NCBI GenBank assembly: GCA_046728035.1
Contig: JBKPDT010000160.1
Span: 1 to 48,093, forward strand
Direction: 5' to 3'
Length of the DNA stretch: 48,093 bases
Source of the DNA: DASRWT01 sp046728035
GTDB lineage: Bacteria; Methylomirabilota; Methylomirabilia; Rokubacteriales; CSP1-6
Of the stretch, positions 8,426 to 16,493 are shown one piece after another; the first letter of the stretch is position 1; each line of letters starts with the position of its first letter. Both the position numbers and the translations under genes were made by a program. The notes under the pieces are model-generated. The model searched no databases. It was not told the origin of the DNA and saw only the letters and a program-made list of their open reading frames with translations.

Positions 8426-9786
8426 AGACGGTCGTCTACCCGCTCCACGAGCGGCTCAAGGGGAAGGGCACCTTTCCCTGGCTCCGCCGGCTCGAGGCGA
8501 GCCAGTGGTGGACGCCGGGCCGGCTCGCCGCCGCCCAACTCGACCGGCTGAGGGCGCATCTCGAGTGGGCGTACGCGCGCGTGCCGTACTACCGGGGGCT
8601 CTTCGATGAGCACGGGCTGCGGCCAGCGTCGATACAGACCCTCGACGACTTCCGCCGCGTGCCGTTCCTCACCCGCGAGATACTCCGCGACCGCGGCCCC
8701 GACCTGGCCGCCCGCGCGCGGCTCCGCGGGGTCCAGCGCCTCGCCACCGGCGGCTCCACCGGCGCGCCGGTCGCCATCCTGATCGACGCGGAGCGGATGG
8801 GCGTCGGGGACGGCATTCGCCTCCGCGCGCACCGTTGGTTCGGAATCGAGCCGGGCGCCCGCGAGGTGGTGCTGTGGGGCTCGCCCATCGAGGTCACACG
8901 CCAGGATCGCGTCCGCATCCTGCGTGACCGCTTCCTGAACTCCACCCTGCTCTCGGCGTTCAACATGGGCGAGCCCGAGATGGCGCGCTACGGCGAGGCC
9001 ATCGCCCGGATCGGCCCGGAGAAGATGTACGGGTACGCGAGCGCCTTCACTCTCCTCGCCGGGTACCTGCGGGCCAGGGGCTGGACGCCCCCGGCGGGCC
9101 TGAAGGCCATCTTCACTACCGCCGAGCCCCTCTTCGATTTTCAGCGGAAGGCCATCGAGGAGGCGTTCGGCTCCCGGGTCGCGACCGAGTACGGCTCGCG
9201 CGACGCGGGCCTCACCGCCAACGAGTGCCCGGAGGGATCGCTCCACGTCCCCGCCGAGGGCATCCTCGTCGAGGTCGACGGGGCGGGTGCGGACGGCCTT
9301 GGCGAGATCGTCGTGACCAATCTCTACTCGCCGGCGATGCCGATCATCCGCTACCGCACCGGCGACCTCGGCCGCCTCGATCCGGCCCCCTGCCCGTGCG
9401 GGCGCGGGCTGCCCCGGCTGGCCAGCGTCGAGGGACGGCGGACGGACTTTCTCGTCGCCACCGACGGTCGCCTCCTGCACGCCCTGTCCATCATCTATAT
9501 CCTCCGCGAGACCCCCGGTCTCGCCCAGTTCCGCGTCGTCCAGGAGGAGGTCGAGCGGGTGACGATACAGGTTGCGCCTGCCGACGCCTTGTCCGAGGCG
9601 GGCCGGCGGTGGCTGGTCGAGCGCGTGCAGGCCCTTCTAGGCGCCTCCGTCCGGGTCGCCGTGGAGGCCGTGGGGGACATTCCCGCCGAAGCCTCGGGGA
9701 AGCACCGGTACGTGGTGTCGAAGGTTGCCGATCGTTACGTGGGCGAGCTTCTGTCGGGCGCGGCCAACGGGAAGGGGCGGCGATGA
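8407..9786 (+). CDS. CapK/PaaK-like adenylate-forming enzyme
   Basis: The 459-residue protein belongs to the phenylacetate-CoA ligase-like branch of the ANL superfamily. The ATP-binding P-loop TGGSTGAPV lies near residue 115, then TTAEPLF, TEYGSRDAG near residue 260, and the YRTGDLGR motif near 318 followed by a PCPCGRGLP cysteine pair typical of PaaK. The C-terminal lid ends in EASGKHRYVVSKV, with the conserved catalytic lysine. Capsule loci contain similar CapK proteins. The expected chemistry is activation of a carboxylic acid as an acyl-adenylate, probably as a donor for acylating a glycan. ATG 8407 starts inside the preceding gene. Confidence 0.85.
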   Translation: MHPLLVKTVVYPLHERLKGKGTFPWLRRLEASQWWTPGRLAAAQLDRLRAHLEWAYARVPYYRGLFDEHGLRPASIQTLDDFRRVPFLTREILRDRGPDLAARARLRGVQRLATGGSTGAPVAILIDAERMGVGDGIRLRAHRWFGIEPGAREVVLWGSPIEVTRQDRVRILRDRFLNSTLLSAFNMGEPEMARYGEAIARIGPEKMYGYASAFTLLAGYLRARGWTPPAGLKAIFTTAEPLFDFQRKAIEEAFGSRVATEYGSRDAGLTANECPEGSLHVPAEGILVEVDGAGADGLGEIVVTNLYSPAMPIIRYRTGDLGRLDPAPCPCGRGLPRLASVEGRRTDFLVATDGRLLHALSIIYILRETPGLAQFRVVQEEVERVTIQVAPADALSEAGRRWLVERVQALLGASVRVAVEAVGDIPAEASGKHRYVVSKVADRYVGELLSGAANGKGRR

Positions 9787-10997
9787 GGGACCCGGCCCCG
9801 GTGCTCGTCACCGACGCGCCCTCGAACGCGAACCTGGCCGTGGTGCGCTCGCTGGGCCGGCAGGGCATCCCGGTAGGCGTGTGCGGGTTCGAAGGCGAGT
9901 TCAACCTCTCCTTCCACTCCCGCTACGTCCAGGAGCGCGTCTTCCTGCCCTCTCCCGCTCGCGACCCCTCCGGATTCCTCGGCGGTCTCCGGGCGCTGCT
10001 CGTGACCGGCAAGTATCCGATCCTCTTCCCCACGACCGACCGGACCATACAGCTCGTCGCGGCGCACCGGGCGGAGCTTCCCGCCTGGATCCGCGTTCCC
10101 ATCGCGCCGCAAGCGGCCATCGAAACTGCGCTGGACAAGGAAGCCACGCTGACCCTGGCGCGGCGGCTCGGGGTCCCGACGCCCCGCACGTGGTGTCCGG
10201 CTGGCCCCGCCGCGCTCGAGCAGACACTCGGCGAGATCCGCTATCCCGTCATCGTCAAGCCGCGCCAGACCAATTTCCTCGGTGCCGACGGACGGCTCCA
10301 CAAGACGGGCTATGCCATCGTCGACGACGCCCCCGCGCTCGCGCGGGCCTATGCCGAGATCGACCGTGCGGTGCCGCGACCGCTGATCCAGGAGGTCGTC
10401 CAGGGGGACGGCGCAGGCGTCTTTTCGATCTGGGATCACGGGACGCCCCGCGCCTGGTTCGCGCACCGTCGCCTCCGCGAGGAGGATCCGCGCGGCGGGC
10501 GCGCCTCGGCGGCGACGAGTGTGCGGTGCGACCCGCGCCTCCGGGCCTGGGCGGAGCAGCTGCTCGGCGCGCTCGCGTGGCACGGCGTGGCCATGGTGGA
10601 GTTCAAGTGGGACGCCGCCACGGGCGCGGCGTGGCTGATGGAGATCAACGGCCGCTTCTGGGGCTCCCTGGCCCTTGCCCTCGCCGCGGGCGCGGACTTC
10701 CCCTACTGGCTGTATCGCCTCGCCAACGGCGAGCCGATCGAGGCCCCCGCCGACTATCCCGCCGGGGTGGTGGCGCGCGACCCCATCGCGGAGCTCAAGC
10801 ATTTCGTGCGCGTGCTCGCGCCCGGCCGCCGGAACGCCGGCGGCGGCGCTCCTTCCCGCTGGGCGACGCTCCGGCAGATGGGAAGCATCCTCCATCCCAC
10901 GCGGGACTCCTACAACTGGACGACGGACGATCCGGAGCCGGGGCGGCAGGAGTGGCGGCACCTCTTCCGACGGGCGAGAGGGCTCGCCAAGCCATGA
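9783..10997 (+). CDS. ATP-grasp family ligase
   Basis: The 404-residue protein shows ATP-grasp architecture. An N-terminal pre-ATP-grasp Rossmann-like region (VLVTDAPSNANLAVVRSLGR) is followed by the ATP-binding lysine segment YPVIVKPRQTN near residue 160 and the metal-binding WLMEINGRFWGS near residue 283. The family joins a carboxylate, activated as an acyl-phosphate, to an amine or thiol. Related carbamoyl-phosphate-synthase-like ATP-grasp genes are common in surface-polysaccharide clusters. It overlaps both neighbours by four bases (ATGA), directly before a PHP-domain gene. The substrate is unknown, but an amide bond is the likely product. Confidence 0.85.
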   Translation: MRDPAPVLVTDAPSNANLAVVRSLGRQGIPVGVCGFEGEFNLSFHSRYVQERVFLPSPARDPSGFLGGLRALLVTGKYPILFPTTDRTIQLVAAHRAELPAWIRVPIAPQAAIETALDKEATLTLARRLGVPTPRTWCPAGPAALEQTLGEIRYPVIVKPRQTNFLGADGRLHKTGYAIVDDAPALARAYAEIDRAVPRPLIQEVVQGDGAGVFSIWDHGTPRAWFAHRRLREEDPRGGRASAATSVRCDPRLRAWAEQLLGALAWHGVAMVEFKWDAATGAAWLMEINGRFWGSLALALAAGADFPYWLYRLANGEPIEAPADYPAGVVARDPIAELKHFVRVLAPGRRNAGGGAPSRWATLRQMGSILHPTRDSYNWTTDDPEPGRQEWRHLFRRARGLAKP

Positions 10998-11806
10998 GGC
11001 TGCGCGGCGTCGCCCACGTGCACTCGACTTACTCGTACGATGGGTGCCATTCCCTCGCCGACCTGGCGGCCTTCTTTCGCGCCGAGGGCCTGGACTTCGT
11101 CCTCATGAGCGAGCACAACCGCGGCCTGTCGGATGCCATCATGGCGAAGCTCGCGGCCGAGTGCGCGGCGCTGTCGGACGCCCGCCTCCTCGTCGTCCCG
11201 GGACTCGAGTGTGAGGCGACGCCGGACTGGGTGCATGTCCTCGGCTACAACGTCAGCAGGTTGATCACCGCCCGTGAGGCCCCCGCCATCCTCGCGGCGA
11301 TCCGCGGCGCGGGCGGCTTCGCCGCGCTCGCCCATCCCCACTACCGGGACGCCTCCGCGCTCGTGGACCCGGGGACGTTGGCCGGCCTGCAGGGGTGGGA
11401 GGTATGGAATGGCAAGGCGGATGGAGGGCACGCTCCCCAGGCCAAGAGCCTGGATGTCTACGCGGAGCTGCGCCGGACCCAGCCACGGCTCATGCCGCTC
11501 GGGGGGGCCGACCTGCACCGGCTGGAGAGCTATCCCGGCATCTGTCTCGAGGTGGACGGCGCCGAGCGCACCGCCGGCGCCATCCTCTCCGCCCTGTCGG
11601 CCGGGACATACCGGGTGACAGGACGCGGCTTCGCCTTCTCGGCCGGAGAGCGCCTCGTCGGCTCGATGGTGCCCTCGAGCGGGTCGGCCGCGGGCATTCT
11701 GCGCACGCTCAAGCGCGGCGCGCAGCGACTCGACCGCCGCTTCGCGCGGGCCGGGCTCCGCATGCCAGAGTCGGTGTATCGCCTGATGCGGAGGCTCCTG
11801 CGGTGA
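10994..11806 (+). CDS. PHP-domain metal-dependent phosphoesterase-like protein
   Basis: The 270-residue protein has the PHP metal-ligand series in order: AHVHSTYSYDG at residues 7-17, SEHN near 40, the acidic GLEC near 75, ALAHPH near 115 and GADLHRLESYPG near 175. The family is a TIM-barrel-like fold binding three metals and hydrolysing phosphoesters. It is coupled by overlap to the ATP-grasp gene upstream and the FemAB-like gene downstream. In polysaccharide clusters PHP proteins are often tyrosine phosphatases or phosphoesterases, but the actual substrate here is not visible. Confidence 0.83.
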   Translation: MRLRGVAHVHSTYSYDGCHSLADLAAFFRAEGLDFVLMSEHNRGLSDAIMAKLAAECAALSDARLLVVPGLECEATPDWVHVLGYNVSRLITAREAPAILAAIRGAGGFAALAHPHYRDASALVDPGTLAGLQGWEVWNGKADGGHAPQAKSLDVYAELRRTQPRLMPLGGADLHRLESYPGICLEVDGAERTAGAILSALSAGTYRVTGRGFAFSAGERLVGSMVPSSGSAAGILRTLKRGAQRLDRRFARAGLRMPESVYRLMRRLLR

Positions 11807-12831
11807 CCGCCCCATTGAACGTCTCGACGTCCGCCCCGCCACAGTGGTCCGCGCTCCGGCCGGTCCCCTTTCAGTCGGAAGGGTTCGGGACTGCCATGGG
11901 CACCATGGGCTACCGCCCCCTGTACCTCCATGACGGCGCGCGCTGCGCCCTCGCTCTCGTGCGGGGGGCCCTGCCGGGGCTCGGCAATCTCACCGCCCGC
12001 GCCAATGTCTTCCTCGACGGGGCCGACGCGGCGTTCACGGCGGCCGCGCTCGGTGCCCTCGCCCGGCGCGGGATTCCCTACGTGAAGGTGGGGGACACCA
12101 TGTCCGGCGTGGCGTGGGAGTCGCTGCCGGCTGGCTGGGCCTTCGGCCACACGCGCATGATCCGGCGCCATACCTTCGTGCTCGACCTCACGCAATCCGA
12201 GGCCGCCCTGCTCAAAGCCATGGACGGGGCCGAGCGCAAGATTCGCAAGGCCGACCGCGAGGGCGTCGAGGTGCGCCCCGTCCAGTCCCGCGAGGAGCTG
12301 GCCGCCTATTGCCGGCTGTCGCGCGACACCTCGGAGCGCGTGCGCGCGCGCTCGGCGTACACCGACTTCCCCGACCGCTTCTTCGAGGATCTCTACCGCC
12401 TGCTCGGTGCCCAGGGCATCGCGCGCTTCTACGTCGCCTGGCACAAGGACGAACCCCTCGCCGGGTGCCTCTTCACGTGCTCGGACTCGACCATGCTCTA
12501 CTACCTGGGTGGTTCCACGCGCGACCGCGAGCTCACCGCCAAGCAGGCGCCCGCCGCGGTGTTCTGGCACGCGATCCGCGAGGCCAAGCGACTCGGCCTG
12601 TCGCGGTTCGACCTGGGCGGCTGCACGCCGACCGAGGATCCCCACGATCCGCGCCACGGAGTCTATACGTTCAAGAAGCGGTGGGGTGGTCGGCTCGAGA
12701 CGTTCTACAATCTCGATGTGGTGCTTTCGAGCATCCCCTACTATCTCCAGGAGCGCGTGCTCTCGCCGGTGTGGGACCGGGTCCATCCTTTGTACTTCCG
12801 GCTGATGGACGCCATGCGGTCGGCGCGATGA
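11803..12831 (+). CDS. FemAB/GNAT-fold peptidyl- or acyl-transferase
   Basis: The product is 342 residues from a GTG that overlaps the upstream stop (GTGA). The N-terminal half has a diverged GNAT lobe (RRHTFVLDLTQSEAALLKAM) and a KIRKADREGVEV segment. The C-terminal lobe has YYLGGSTRDRELTAKQAPAA, then FDLGGCTPTEDPHDPRHGVY and TFKKRWGGRLETFYN, closely resembling the end of FemX/FemAB-like proteins. Characterised FemABX enzymes transfer amino acids from aminoacyl-tRNA to peptidoglycan precursors; a separate exosortase-associated FemAB branch is also known. Its acceptor is probably the cluster's glycan. The downstream prsK overlaps by four bases. Confidence 0.82.
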   Translation: MTAPLNVSTSAPPQWSALRPVPFQSEGFGTAMGTMGYRPLYLHDGARCALALVRGALPGLGNLTARANVFLDGADAAFTAAALGALARRGIPYVKVGDTMSGVAWESLPAGWAFGHTRMIRRHTFVLDLTQSEAALLKAMDGAERKIRKADREGVEVRPVQSREELAAYCRLSRDTSERVRARSAYTDFPDRFFEDLYRLLGAQGIARFYVAWHKDEPLAGCLFTCSDSTMLYYLGGSTRDRELTAKQAPAAVFWHAIREAKRLGLSRFDLGGCTPTEDPHDPRHGVYTFKKRWGGRLETFYNLDVVLSSIPYYLQERVLSPVWDRVHPLYFRLMDAMRSAR

Positions 12832-14936
12832 CCTCCATGCCCGCGGTCGTGATGCTCCTTGCGGTGGCGAGCTGCCTGGTCCTCGCCGGCACCGCGCTCC
12901 TGCCCCGCTCGCGCGGCGGCGCGCGCTGGGGCTTCGCGCTGGGCATGCTGGGCCTCGCCCTCGAGACCGCGGCGAGCTGGGGCCTGCTCACCCTGACCGA
13001 CGACAGCGAGGGGCGGCAGCTCTACCTGCGGGCCTGGGCGGTGGCCGGCCTCGTCGCCCTGGTGCCGTGGGGCTATTTCATCGTGTCCCTCGGGTCGGGC
13101 GGGGGCCGATCCTCGCCCCGCCCGATCCGCCTCGCTCTCGCCGCTGGGAGCGTGGCCCTCCTGGCCGCCGCCGCCGCCGTGATCACCCTCCCCGCGTTCC
13201 AGATCACCGACGTCCCCGGCCCCTTCTACGCGGCGAGGCTGGAGTCTGTAGGTCGATGGGCGATCGTGCTCCAGGTGCTCGCCACCGCCGCGCTCCTGGG
13301 CGGGCTGGAGGCCTGCCTGCGGACGTCCAAGAGCGAGACGCGCTGGCGCATCAAGTATCTGGTGCTGGGGCTGGGCGGCGTCTTCCTCATGCGCTTCTTC
13401 CTCCTGAGCCAGATCCTCCTCTTCCAGGTCGTGATGGCGGTCTACCTCACCACCACCGCCGCCGCCCTTTTCCTCGGCAACCTGCTCGTGGGCGGCTCGC
13501 TCCTGCGCGAGCGGCTCCTGCTCGCCGAGGTCACGGTCTCGCGACGGGTCGTGTACCGGTCGGTCGTGGTCGGCGTGCTCGGCGTCTACCTCCTCGTGGT
13601 GGGCGCGCTGGGCTGGCTGCTGAGCCACCTCGGGATCCCCGAGGAGCTGTTCTGGGGCTCGCTGGTGGTCTTCGTCACCGCCATCGCGCTCGCCGCCATC
13701 CTGTTCTCCGAGAACGTGCGCTGGCGCTTCAAGCGCTTCATCGGCTTCCACTTCTACCGGAACAAGTACGACTATCGCGAGCAGTGGACCAGCTTCACCC
13801 GTCGGCTCGGGCCGCTGCCGTCGGAGGGAGATCTCGTGCGCGCGGTGCTCGAGGCGGTCACCGAGGCCGCGGGGGCGGCGCGCGCCGTGCTCTACCTGGT
13901 CGACGCGCGCGACGGGCAGTATCATCGGGCGGGCGCCGTGGAAGCCGACCGCGCTCCCGCCGTGCTGGCCCCGGGTCATCCCCTCATCCGCCGGCTCGAG
14001 TCCGCGGCGAGCGCCACCGTCGTCGGCGGGGCGGAGACGGAGGAGCCCGGGTCCGACAGCCGGAGCCTCGCCACCCAGTTCGCCGAGGGATCGGCGGCGG
14101 TGGCGCTGCGGTGGCGCGACCGTATCACCGGCGTCATGCTGATCGGGCCCGAGCGGACGGGCGCCCAGTACCACGCCGAGGACCTCGAGTTCCTCTCCAC
14201 GGCGGCCGACCAGGCGGCGGGCGCCGTCGTCACTGCCCAGATGTCGGAGCGCCTGGCGCAGGCGCGCGAGTTCGAGGCCTTTCACCGCCTGACATCCTTC
14301 GTGATCCACGACCTCAAGAACTCCATCTCCGCGCTCTCACTCCTCAGTCAGAACGCCCTCGAGCACTTCGACGACCCCGAATTCCAGCGTGACGCCCTGC
14401 GCACCCTGTCCCGCACGGTGGAGCGGATGCAGGGGCTCCTCGGGCGACTCTCGGCGGCCCCCGAGGCGGCGGAGCTGCGCCCCCAGCCGGTGGACCTCGC
14501 CGCCGTCGCGCTGGAGGCGACCAGGCCGGTGGGAGGGGGACGCGTGCAGCTCGTCAAGGAGCTCGCGCCGCTCCCGCCCGTCCCCGCCGACCCGGACGCC
14601 CTCCTCAGGGTGCTCCAGAATCTCGTGACCAATGCCGTCGAATCGGTGAAGGGCGAGGGGACCGTGACGATCCGCACCCACGAGTCCGAAGGGTGGGCGG
14701 TGTGCACGGTCACCGACACCGGCGGGGGGATGCCCGCGGAGTTCATCAAGACCGCGCTCTTCGTTCCGTTCCGCTCCACGAAGAAGGGCGGATGGGGCAT
14801 CGGTCTCTACCAGGCCAAGGGCATCGTCGAGGCACACGGCGGACGCATCGAGGTCACCAGCACCGTCGGCCGCGGCACGACCTTCACGGTGCGGCTGCCC
14901 ATCGAGCCGCATACTCCCGAGAGATCAGCCCCATGA
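12828..14936 (+). CDS. prsK: PrsK, exosortase/PEP-CTERM system sensor histidine kinase
   Basis: The 702-residue protein starts with a hydrophobic sensor region of about eight predicted membrane helices (residues 5-300), ending in the FKRFIGFHFYRNKYDYREQW linker. A GAF-like domain follows (about 330-460). The kinase core has phosphoacceptor His494 in VIHDLKNSISALS, the N box LQNLVTNAVESV, the G1 box TDTGGGMP, and a KKGGWGIGLYQAKGIVEAHGG G2 region. This layout and the DLKNS phosphoacceptor box are specific to PrsK. It should autophosphorylate and signal to the PrsR-type regulator three genes downstream. It overlaps the exosortase gene by four bases. Confidence 0.93.
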   Translation: MTSMPAVVMLLAVASCLVLAGTALLPRSRGGARWGFALGMLGLALETAASWGLLTLTDDSEGRQLYLRAWAVAGLVALVPWGYFIVSLGSGGGRSSPRPIRLALAAGSVALLAAAAAVITLPAFQITDVPGPFYAARLESVGRWAIVLQVLATAALLGGLEACLRTSKSETRWRIKYLVLGLGGVFLMRFFLLSQILLFQVVMAVYLTTTAAALFLGNLLVGGSLLRERLLLAEVTVSRRVVYRSVVVGVLGVYLLVVGALGWLLSHLGIPEELFWGSLVVFVTAIALAAILFSENVRWRFKRFIGFHFYRNKYDYREQWTSFTRRLGPLPSEGDLVRAVLEAVTEAAGAARAVLYLVDARDGQYHRAGAVEADRAPAVLAPGHPLIRRLESAASATVVGGAETEEPGSDSRSLATQFAEGSAAVALRWRDRITGVMLIGPERTGAQYHAEDLEFLSTAADQAAGAVVTAQMSERLAQAREFEAFHRLTSFVIHDLKNSISALSLLSQNALEHFDDPEFQRDALRTLSRTVERMQGLLGRLSAAPEAAELRPQPVDLAAVALEATRPVGGGRVQLVKELAPLPPVPADPDALLRVLQNLVTNAVESVKGEGTVTIRTHESEGWAVCTVTDTGGGMPAEFIKTALFVPFRSTKKGGWGIGLYQAKGIVEAHGGRIEVTSTVGRGTTFTVRLPIEPHTPERSAP

Positions 14937-15823
14937 GCGGCAACGCGAACACCACCGACTTGACCGCCGCCCCCGCCGTCTCGGGAGCGGCCGGCGGTCG
15001 GGAGTGGCTGCTCCTGGGCATACCGTTCGCGGCGGCGCTCGTGCTCTACGCGCCGCTGCTCCCCGGCCTCGCCGCCGAGTGGACCGAGTTCCCGAGCCTC
15101 TCGCACGGCTTCGCCATCCCCGTGATCGCCGCCTACCTGGCTTGGACGCGGCGGAACCGACTTCGCGAGACGCCGATCCGGCCCTCCGTCTGGGGCCTGC
15201 CCGTGCTCGTCCTCGGCCTGGGCGCACTCGTGGTGGGGACGCTCGGCGACGAGTCGTTCGTGGCTCGCATCTCGCTGCCCGTGATCCTGTTGGGGCTCAC
15301 CCTCTTCCTGGCCGGCTGGCGGGTCCTGGCGCAGGTGTGGCTGGCCATCGCGTACCTTGCGCTGATGGTCCCCCTGCCCTATTCCACGCTCAAGCAGATC
15401 ACCTACCGCTCGCGGCTCTTCGACGCGGAGGTCTCGGCGTGGGCCCTCGGCGTGCTGGGGGTCCCCGTGCACCAGGATGGCGTCATACTCCATCTGCCGA
15501 ACATCGACCTCGAGGTGGCCGACGCCTGCAGCAGCATCCCCGCGATCGCCGCCCTCCTCTCGCTGGGGGTGGCCTATGCGTTCGTGAGCGGGCGCCCGCG
15601 CGCAGTACAGGTGTTGCTGGTCGCGGCCACGCTGCCGCTGGCCATCACCGCCAACATCATCCGTATCACGAGCGTGTCGTGGCTGGCCTATCAGGTCGGC
15701 CCCTGGACCCTGCAGACGAGCTACCACATGTTCAACGGGACGGTGAACTTCATGTTCACCTTCCTCCTCCTGCTTGCGCTCGACGCCACGCTGGGTAAGG
15801 TCGTGGCGCGGTGGCGGTCATGA
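14933..15823 (+). CDS. xrtA: Exosortase (XrtA/EpsH-type transmembrane transpeptidase)
   Basis: The 296-residue polytopic membrane protein has about eight hydrophobic segments. The exosortase catalytic triad is intact: Cys199 in VADACSSIP, Arg244 in ANIIRIT, and His265 in SYHMFNGTVNF. The enzyme recognises C-terminal PEP-CTERM-like signals, cleaves them at the membrane and transfers the protein to a surface partner. The active-site context is ACSSIP rather than the common ACSGIR, so this is a branch with its own sequence style. ATG 14933 overlaps the prsK stop. The XrtA assignment rests on the PrsK/PrsR/PrsT/EpsI company more than on the sequence subclass. Confidence 0.92.
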   Translation: MSGNANTTDLTAAPAVSGAAGGREWLLLGIPFAAALVLYAPLLPGLAAEWTEFPSLSHGFAIPVIAAYLAWTRRNRLRETPIRPSVWGLPVLVLGLGALVVGTLGDESFVARISLPVILLGLTLFLAGWRVLAQVWLAIAYLALMVPLPYSTLKQITYRSRLFDAEVSAWALGVLGVPVHQDGVILHLPNIDLEVADACSSIPAIAALLSLGVAYAFVSGRPRAVQVLLVAATLPLAITANIIRITSVSWLAYQVGPWTLQTSYHMFNGTVNFMFTFLLLLALDATLGKVVARWRS

Positions 15824-16467
15824 GCCGCCAGGGCCGGTTCTTCCTCGTCGCAATGGTGCTGCTGGTCACGGCGGGCGCGGCGCTCGCCCTCCCGCGGGGC
15901 GCCCGTGATGTGCCGCTCTTGGCCCCGCTCGAGTCCCTCCCCACCACGCTCGGCGCCTGGCGGCCCGCGGAGCCGGCCGCCGACGAGATACTCCCGCGCG
16001 ACCCGCGGGCGGCCGAGAGTCTGGCGCGCGGGTACACGGACGGAACGCGCACGGCATGGGTCGCCGTCGGCTTCTATCCGAATCAGACCGAAGGCCAGCG
16101 GCCCGCGACGGGAAGGCTAGTCTTCCCCAGCAGCGGCTGGACGGACCTGAGCGAAGAGACGGTCTCGATCCCCGCGTCCGGCGCGGGCGCCTCCGCCCTG
16201 CCCGCGAACCTGGTGCGAGTCCGACGAGGCGACCGGCGCGTCGCGATTCTCTACTGGTACCATCTCCCGGGCGGGACGGTCGGGAGCGATCATGTCTACC
16301 GGGCGAGGCTCCTGTGGAACCGGCTCGCTCACCGCCGGGCCGACGGCGCGCTCGTGCGCGTCGCCATGCCCCTGCCGGCCGACCTGAGCCCGGCGGCGGT
16401 GGTCGCCGAGCAGGCCGAGTTCCTTCGGGTCTTTCTGCCCGAGCTCTCGCGGAGTCTCCCGCGCTAG
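15820..16467 (+). CDS. epsI: EpsI-family exosortase-associated protein
   Basis: The product is 215 residues from ATG 15820, overlapping the exosortase stop by four bases; an in-frame GTG at 15811 would add three residues. A single N-terminal hydrophobic segment (residues 6-27) anchors or exports it. The rest matches the EpsI/DUF3485 domain: PLESLPTTLGAW, an AVGFYPNQTEGQ segment, and a late ILYWYHLPGG...SDHVYRARLLWNRL block that is the family's most conserved part. In some systems EpsI is fused to the C-terminus of exosortase; here it is separate. Its biochemical role is not established, but it goes with polymer production and exosortase function. Confidence 0.9.
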   Translation: MSRQGRFFLVAMVLLVTAGAALALPRGARDVPLLAPLESLPTTLGAWRPAEPAADEILPRDPRAAESLARGYTDGTRTAWVAVGFYPNQTEGQRPATGRLVFPSSGWTDLSEETVSIPASGAGASALPANLVRVRRGDRRVAILYWYHLPGGTVGSDHVYRARLLWNRLAHRRADGALVRVAMPLPADLSPAAVVAEQAEFLRVFLPELSRSLPR

Positions 16468-16480
16468 CCGTCCCCCAGCA

Positions 16481-16486
16481 GAGGAG
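16481..16486 (+). promoter_or_regulatory. Strong ribosome binding site of prsR
   Basis: GAGGAG lies seven bases before ATG 16494. After the long string of overlapping genes this is the first clear gap (26 bases) and the first strong Shine-Dalgarno. It fixes the prsR start and suggests that the regulator is translated independently of the upstream genes. Confidence 0.7.
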
Positions 16487-16493
16487 CGGATCC

